Below are positions 59,870 through 64,000 of a stretch of DNA of 64,000 nucleotides, piece by piece. Position 1 is the stretch's first letter; each line of letters begins with the position of its first letter. This DNA is from Panonychus citri (taxonomy: Eukaryota; Arthropoda; Arachnida; Trombidiformes; Tetranychidae), in assembly GCF_014898815.1 (NCBI RefSeq), contig NW_026515535.1, positions 124,001 to 188,000 of the forward strand. The letters run 5' to 3'. The position numbers were made by a program, and so were the translations under genes. The notes beneath the pieces were generated by a model. The model searched no databases, had not been told where the DNA came from, and saw only the letters and a program-made list of their open reading frames with translations.

Positions 59870-60249
59870 AGTATATTCTGTAAATATTTGATTATTTGTT
59901 TGAAAAAGTTAGAGAAAAAAAAATGGGAGAAAGAAAAAAAAAAGAGTAGATTATTAAGATTCGGATAATTCAATAAAATTTTGATTAACGATCAAATTCA
60001 GTTCCCCAACAGCATCCGTAGCAGCTTCTCATCAGCTCTTGGTTGACAGCTCTACATGTAAAGTAAACGATTACGAATTCAGTTAATATTCCAATAAGTA
60101 GAATTAAAAGTTCAATAGTTTCCATAAATTTATTACTACAATATGAGTTGATATTATTTTCTTACGTGTTATTTCCTTTGGAAGGTGACTTACTAGAGCA
60201 AATTTTATTTTTTTTTTAACTTACTTAAATATCCAGGAAATATATCGTG

Positions 60250-60267
60250 GACCTGGCGAAGACACCA
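60250..60267 (-). other. Primer-binding-site-like sequence
   Basis: In sense orientation TGGTGTCTTCGCCAGGTC begins four bases after the 5' LTR end. Starting with TGG, it is complementary to a tRNA ending ...GAAGACACCA. I could not match it by memory to a common primer tRNA. Confidence 0.55.
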
Positions 60268-60290
60268 AAAATGTGAGGAGATAAATTTGA

Positions 60291-60503
60291 TTATGATGAT
60301 TTCCTTTGCTCTTCGTTCGGTGTAGAAAGATTCAAAACAATATCTCGACTGGTTGAAGGTGTATCGACATGTAGAATAGGGTTTTCTCCTGTATCTAAAC
60401 GCTCATGGGTGATGATATACAAATTTATCAATTCGTTGAAAGTCAAACCTGAAAATATAAGTTGTTGCATAAACTCTATTTGTTGATTACTAAATCTCAT
60501 CAC
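60291..60503 (-). CDS. LTR ORF 2 (70 codons), overlaps LTR ORF 1
   Basis: Starts with MMRFSNQQIEFMQQLIFSGL and ends 19 bases before the LTR boundary. It overlaps LTR ORF 1 by 14 bases in a different frame, so it could be reached by stop-restart or a frameshift. It is identical in both LTRs. Predicted helical N-terminal half and Thr/Ser/Asn-rich tail; no known domain. Confidence 0.35.
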   Translation of the reverse strand: MMRFSNQQIEFMQQLIFSGLTFNELINLYIITHERLDTGENPILHVDTPSTSRDIVLNLSTPNEEQRKSS

Positions 60504-60672
60504 TAAGTTCCAGATCAGCCAATTCGTCGTCCAGTATTAGTTCCAGAAACCAGTCTTCCGGTCCAGTTATCGATAGGTGATGCAAGATCAGTAGATCAAT
60601 TATTTCTTGTATGGCTCCTTGAATCTGGATTACTACCGCTGTTAACTCTCTTAAGTGTTTTCCTATGGACAT
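60490..60672 (-). CDS. LTR ORF 1 (60 codons)
   Basis: Helical, leucine-rich, with an acidic end (FLELILDDELADLELSDEI). Lies in the probable R-U5 leader, upstream of gag in the genomic transcript. Identical in the left LTR (48591-48773). No domain recognised; may be an upstream regulatory ORF or an accessory peptide. Confidence 0.35.
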   Translation of the reverse strand: MSIGKHLRELTAVVIQIQGAIQEIIDLLILHHLSITGPEDWFLELILDDELADLELSDEI

Positions 60673-61817
60673 TCGAGTTTTGAAAACTTAGACCAATTTG
60701 ATATCGTTGGTTTCGCCTGGAACCTAAAACTGTCGGTAGTTGCGATGGTACTTACGTTGACCTTAGCAAAAGATTTCGATAGTTCTAGTAGCGATAATGA
60801 TTTCGTAAACTCTTGACCTTCGATGAAAAGCTTTATTATGTCTATTAATAATAATAGTATAGTGATTGGTCAATACAGGGTTATAATCGGTGCAGTTAAT
60901 TGGCGAGCAATAATAGTTACTACAGCTGGTAAAGTACCGTGAAAAGAAAATACTCTCAAGATAAATGTTGTCTCGTTGAAACGGTTATCCTTGAGGCGGA
61001 AGCTTAGCGTAATAAAGGTTACGACTGGTGATGAGAAGTACAATATTTAAGTTCGAATGCGATTCTTATGGCGAAGGATCGTAGGTTAAGGTTACTGGTT
61101 ATGATGAGGTTTGATTATGATTACAAATATAAGATAAAAGGTATGCTAATATGGTTAAGGACCAACAAATTTCCAATGACGGTGTCAATAATGGTAAAGG
61201 TTCGGAAGGTAATTGATAAGGAGTTGATAGATGGTTATGGTCAAGGTGAATGATCAAAGGTGATAATCTATAACTAAGTCTACCAGGTTAACTTGGTGTA
61301 ATGAATCAATGGTACAAGTATAAGCATGCGAGGATTATGGATAAGGTGAAGGATCAATGGGTACGAAAGGAAAATAAAAGGTAATACTCAAAAAGCCTAA
61401 GGCTTACCTTGAAGATGTTTTCCCGCTGCGGGTCAGTCTGAGAGGGAGTCAAGAGGGCTCAAACTGCGATGAAGGTTCTGGTGAACGCAGTGATGGTGGT
61501 AACGGCGAAACTGGGGAAACAGGGGAAACACAAGGATGGTGATGATGATAGAATTGGGGAAACTGGGGAAACACAATGGTGGTGGAAACGGCGAAACTGG
61601 GGACACAAAATTGGAGATGGTGGCGAAACAGGGGGAAACAGGGGAACACAAAGGTGACGGTGGTGGTGGTGAACACCGAATATTTAAAATAAAACTTCTT
61701 AAAAACTTCTTAAGAGAAGCACAGAGAGAGAGAAAGAAAAACAACTATTTGTTGATGTTGATGGTGAGAATGTTGAGTTGTAACTGACTTCGCAACCCTC
61801 TTTCTTTCTCTCTTTCT

Positions 61818-61825
61818 CTTTTATA
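61818..61825 (-). promoter_or_regulatory. LTR TATA box with downstream initiator
   Basis: In sense, CTATAAAAGAG is followed about 40 bases later by an arthropod-type initiator TCAGTT (61787-61782). This is the likely start of the genomic RNA and defines U3 as about 62251-61787. The equivalent pair in the left LTR is 49909-49916 and 49873-49878. Confidence 0.5.
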
Positions 61826-62251
61826 GCCAATTCGGCCCATTGCGAAAGAGAAAAGACAGAGCAAAAGAAAGAGATGTGGCCCCCAAACAAAGAAAAAGAA
61901 AGAGCCTCTTTCTTAGGACCCCAAAGTTAATTGGATGCGATCTTAAACTTTTCCTGCTTTTCCCAGAGAGATGGTCATTTATAATGTCCACCTTCCTAAT
62001 GCTTTCTCCTTCTAAAAGTAATTTAGTTTTCCTGCTTAATGTAGAAATGGAAAAGTCATAAAGTTAATTTCCTGGAGAGAGGAGGAGTAAAGATGCAAAC
62101 ATATACTTCTCTCTCTTGTCAATGTAAATCAAAATAAATGGGTTTTTAGGAGGAAAAACTCCCAGTAAAGTAAAAGTAATAAAAATAATAGCATTGGGGT
62201 GAGGAGGAAGGTTATGCTACCTTTGACCATTTAGATTTTTATCCCCTCACA

Positions 62252-62255
62252 ATAG
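62252..62255. repeat. Target-site duplication, right copy (ATAG)
   Basis: Matches 48369-48372; marks the right boundary of the retroelement. Confidence 0.8.
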
Positions 62256-62426
62256 TATCAACCCCATTAACGTAGGTTATTGTTGGGTTAACCTTGAAAC
62301 TGACCAGTTCTTGTGGTCTACTGTCCGTTAAAGTTGATCAATTGTTCAAAGTAATTCACGAACTAATTACTTATATTATTATCATCATGAATTTCAACTG
62401 AATCACTTTTAATTAATCTTATACAG

Positions 62427-62875
62427 GATTAGGTCCATTTGTTTTTCTTGATTCGAGGCTTAATGGCCAAACTTATGTAGAAATTTTGGACACCTATGGT
62501 GTTGAATTGATTAAGGAGAGATTTGGGACTAACGAATGCTTTTGGGTTGAGGACAATTGTCCCGCTCATCGATCGTCGTTAGTTCGTGAGTGGTTTGAAT
62601 GTGCAAATGCGTTACATCAGATCAATGTAACGCTTTTGAGTCTACCTGCCTACTCTCCTGATCTCAATCCTATCGAAAACGTTTGGGGTGATCTTAAATA
62701 CGAATTCTTGTATTCAAATTGTTCAATTGATTCTATCGAAGAAATGAAATTGAATATTAAGTTAAATTGGGACAGAAAGAAAAATGATTGTGACTATTTC
62801 AAACCTTTCGTTAATTCATTACCAGAAAGGTTACAAGATGTAATTGAGCAAGATGGTTTTCCAACGAGATTTTGA
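62427..62875 (+). pseudogene. Tc1/mariner-like transposase, C-terminal part
   Basis: The frame runs from an AG at 62425-62426 (TTATACAG, acceptor-like) through GPFVFLDSRLNGQTYVEIL, then WVEDNCPAHRS with the second catalytic Asp, and LPAYSPDLNPIENVWGDLK with the final Glu, to a stop at 62873-62875. These are hallmarks of the IS630-Tc1-mariner DDE superfamily. The Asp-to-Glu interval is 40 residues by my count, against 34 in Tc1. The DNA-binding N terminus and first catalytic Asp are not found here; the retroelement ends only 171 bases upstream. It is therefore either a truncated copy, a spliced transposase whose 5' exons were separated by the retroelement, or a host-adopted fragment. The C-terminal frame itself is intact. 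Confidence 0.75.
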
Positions 62876-64000
62876 TTAAATGAAATTGATTAAATAAAAT
62901 TGATTAGATAACCAACTCTATGCGCAACATTAATTCAAAGTGTACGAAACTTAATTTTCGTGGCTGTATAATGTTGCTTATTAATTAACATTAACATAAC
63001 ATTTATCGTTCATTTAACTTACCTTGTTTTTTTTTCATGTCTTAATGATTGTAAGTGGTTTCTATTTTCAAATGATTTAAATTTATAATTAAAGTTAATC
63101 ATGATTTATCATAACAACAATTTAAATTCTCAATGAAATGAGTAATAAATTAATTGATTTGTTTTAATAGTAATCAAAGTGTTTACGATGCAAAGAAAAG
63201 TTTGAGAGAAAAAAAAACTTTTTTTATTTATTCTCATTCCAATTCCAATTCCAATTCCAATGAATTATGAATATCATGTGGGTAGGAGGAGGTGGTGGTG
63301 GTGGTGATGGTCAAGGCTGTGGGAGGTGAACTAACCAGGTGGAAATTGTGAAATTCATCATGATTATAATTGATATCCAATCGATATGAGTGTTAATCAG
63401 TTTTAGTATAATTTATTCAAGGCTGAATCTGGATAATGATCCTGATTTCCCTCTTGTTCACTAATTGCTCAAGGGTGAATTTGAGTTATAATCCCTTATA
63501 TTCATATTTACAATCAATTGTGACAATTAAGCCTCATCATCATCATCATCATAAGGTAAATTAGAGAGCCTTAAAAAATTAGAAAGAAAAATTAATCATT
63601 GTAATTGAATTAAAATTAAAGGATAAAATGGAAAAATGTTAACAGTGACTAAGGCAAATTGCTACAATTAGCCTGCAACAAGTTTACAGTGATAATTAAA
63701 ATTGAAGAGAGAGAGAGAGAACAACGTAATCAGCTGATAATTGGAATTTGATCATCATCATCATTATCCTTTTCATGGTTATCTCATTTCATTCACCTTC
63801 CTTATGATAGAAAATTACAATTTTTCTTCCATTGAGAACAATTTTCTCAGAATAAAATTCAATTGAAACTGTATCATAAGTGGAGTAAGATGATGACGAT
63901 GATGATGATGATGATTCTAGTTGGAAATTAGAGGCAATGATGTTAAAGGTTGATTAGCCCTCAGGGTATGACCGGGGGTTTGATTGGTCAGAGATTTAAA
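62876..64000. other. AT-rich end region with simple repeats
   Basis: No gene supported. Contains a hexamer repeat (ATTCCA)n at about 63236-63261, a GGTGGT tract at 63289-63306, (ATC)n near 63535-63552, (GA)n near 63706-63720 and (GAT)n at about 63894-63915. Confidence 0.5.
63236..63261. repeat. (ATTCCA)n hexamer tandem repeat
   Basis: Just over four copies of a CCAATT-type hexamer in tandem. Confidence 0.85.

Larger units (their letters stand above)
48373..62251 (-). mobile_element. Ty3/gypsy-type LTR retroelement with envelope and accessory ORFs, 13.9 kb
   Basis: A complete insertion read on the minus strand, bounded by near-identical LTRs with TG...CA ends and ATAG duplications. In sense order: 5' LTR (62251-60272), primer-binding-like site, gag (59869-~59440, broken), a 1725-codon zinc knuckle-PR-RT-RNase H-IN-env frame, a 651-codon env frame, an 88-codon ORF, a 307-codon ORF, a 56-codon membrane ORF, a polypurine tract and the 3' LTR (50350-48373). 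The RT-RNaseH-integrase order and the GPF/Y-like YHGPFKV after the integrase core place it in Metaviridae. At 13.9 kb with extra ORFs it is far larger than insect gypsy-like elements with env (about 7-9 kb). Its base composition is less AT-rich than the host flanks. It landed just left of a Tc1-type transposase fragment. Confidence 0.95.
60272..62251 (-). repeat. 5' LTR (right copy), 1980 bp
   Basis: Pairs with 48373-50350. In sense, the first ~465 bases (62251-61787) would be U3 with the core promoter, and the remaining ~1.5 kb a very long R-U5 leader. That leader includes a region of repeated GGGGAAAC/GGTGG words on the plus strand (61505-61660) and two small ORFs near its end. The LTR is several times longer than typical gypsy LTRs (a few hundred bases). 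Confidence 0.95.

Noticed and set aside
1..64000. CRISPR arrays, operons, bacterial promoters, rRNA or tRNA genes
   Set aside because: None was seen. The window is eukaryotic, and I could not recognise a tRNA cloverleaf by eye; a tRNA scan would settle this.

Overview
This is an AT-rich eukaryotic window with compact, intron-containing protein genes, GT-AG splice sites, and many (GA)n/(CT)n and (ATG)n/(ATC)n microsatellites. Gene content (a hedgehog gene with the CGPGR start and an autoprocessing Hint domain, EB1, DCXR, AP-3 sigma) makes it an animal. An arthropod, perhaps an acariform mite, is my best guess from composition and gene style; this is inference only.

Host genes, left to right. 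hedgehog (1881-6865, +, three exons). LYRM2 (9624-10110, +, three exons) converging on AP3S1 (10814-11923, -, six exons). RPAIN-like (12569-13735, -), divergent from a RING-finger gene (15656-18938, +, four exons). A small probable mitochondrial membrane protein (22329-22760, +) facing a second one with NDUFC2-like character (23168-23515, -). EB1/MAPRE (24291-26129, +, three exons). DCXR, L-xylulose reductase (31687-32424, +, single exon, TATA promoter). A four-exon gene for an unrecognised secreted low-complexity protein (36296-40662, +), assembled here from splice phase. Most intergenic space is AT-rich with microsatellites and no gene that I can support. Seven copies of an AGATGGCGC-like (CTCF-like) motif occur in it, most near gene 5' ends.

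The right end is dominated by a 13.9-kb Ty3/gypsy-type LTR retroelement (48373-62251) read on the minus strand. It has 1.98-kb LTRs, a 4-bp target duplication (ATAG), and a primer-binding-like site and polypurine tract. Its gag is broken, a long ORF runs from zinc knuckle through protease, RT, RNase H and integrase into an envelope-like start, and a second ORF carries the rest of the envelope. That envelope region appears to contain two successive glycoprotein modules. Three or four further ORFs lie between env and the 3' LTR, and two overlapping small ORFs lie inside each LTR. The two LTRs differ almost only by short-run length differences. This fits a very recent insertion and raises the possibility that the gag and env frame breaks are assembly errors. 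This element is the best candidate for something undescribed. Immediately to its right is the C-terminal part of a Tc1/mariner-like transposase (62427-62875) with an unusual D-to-E spacing.
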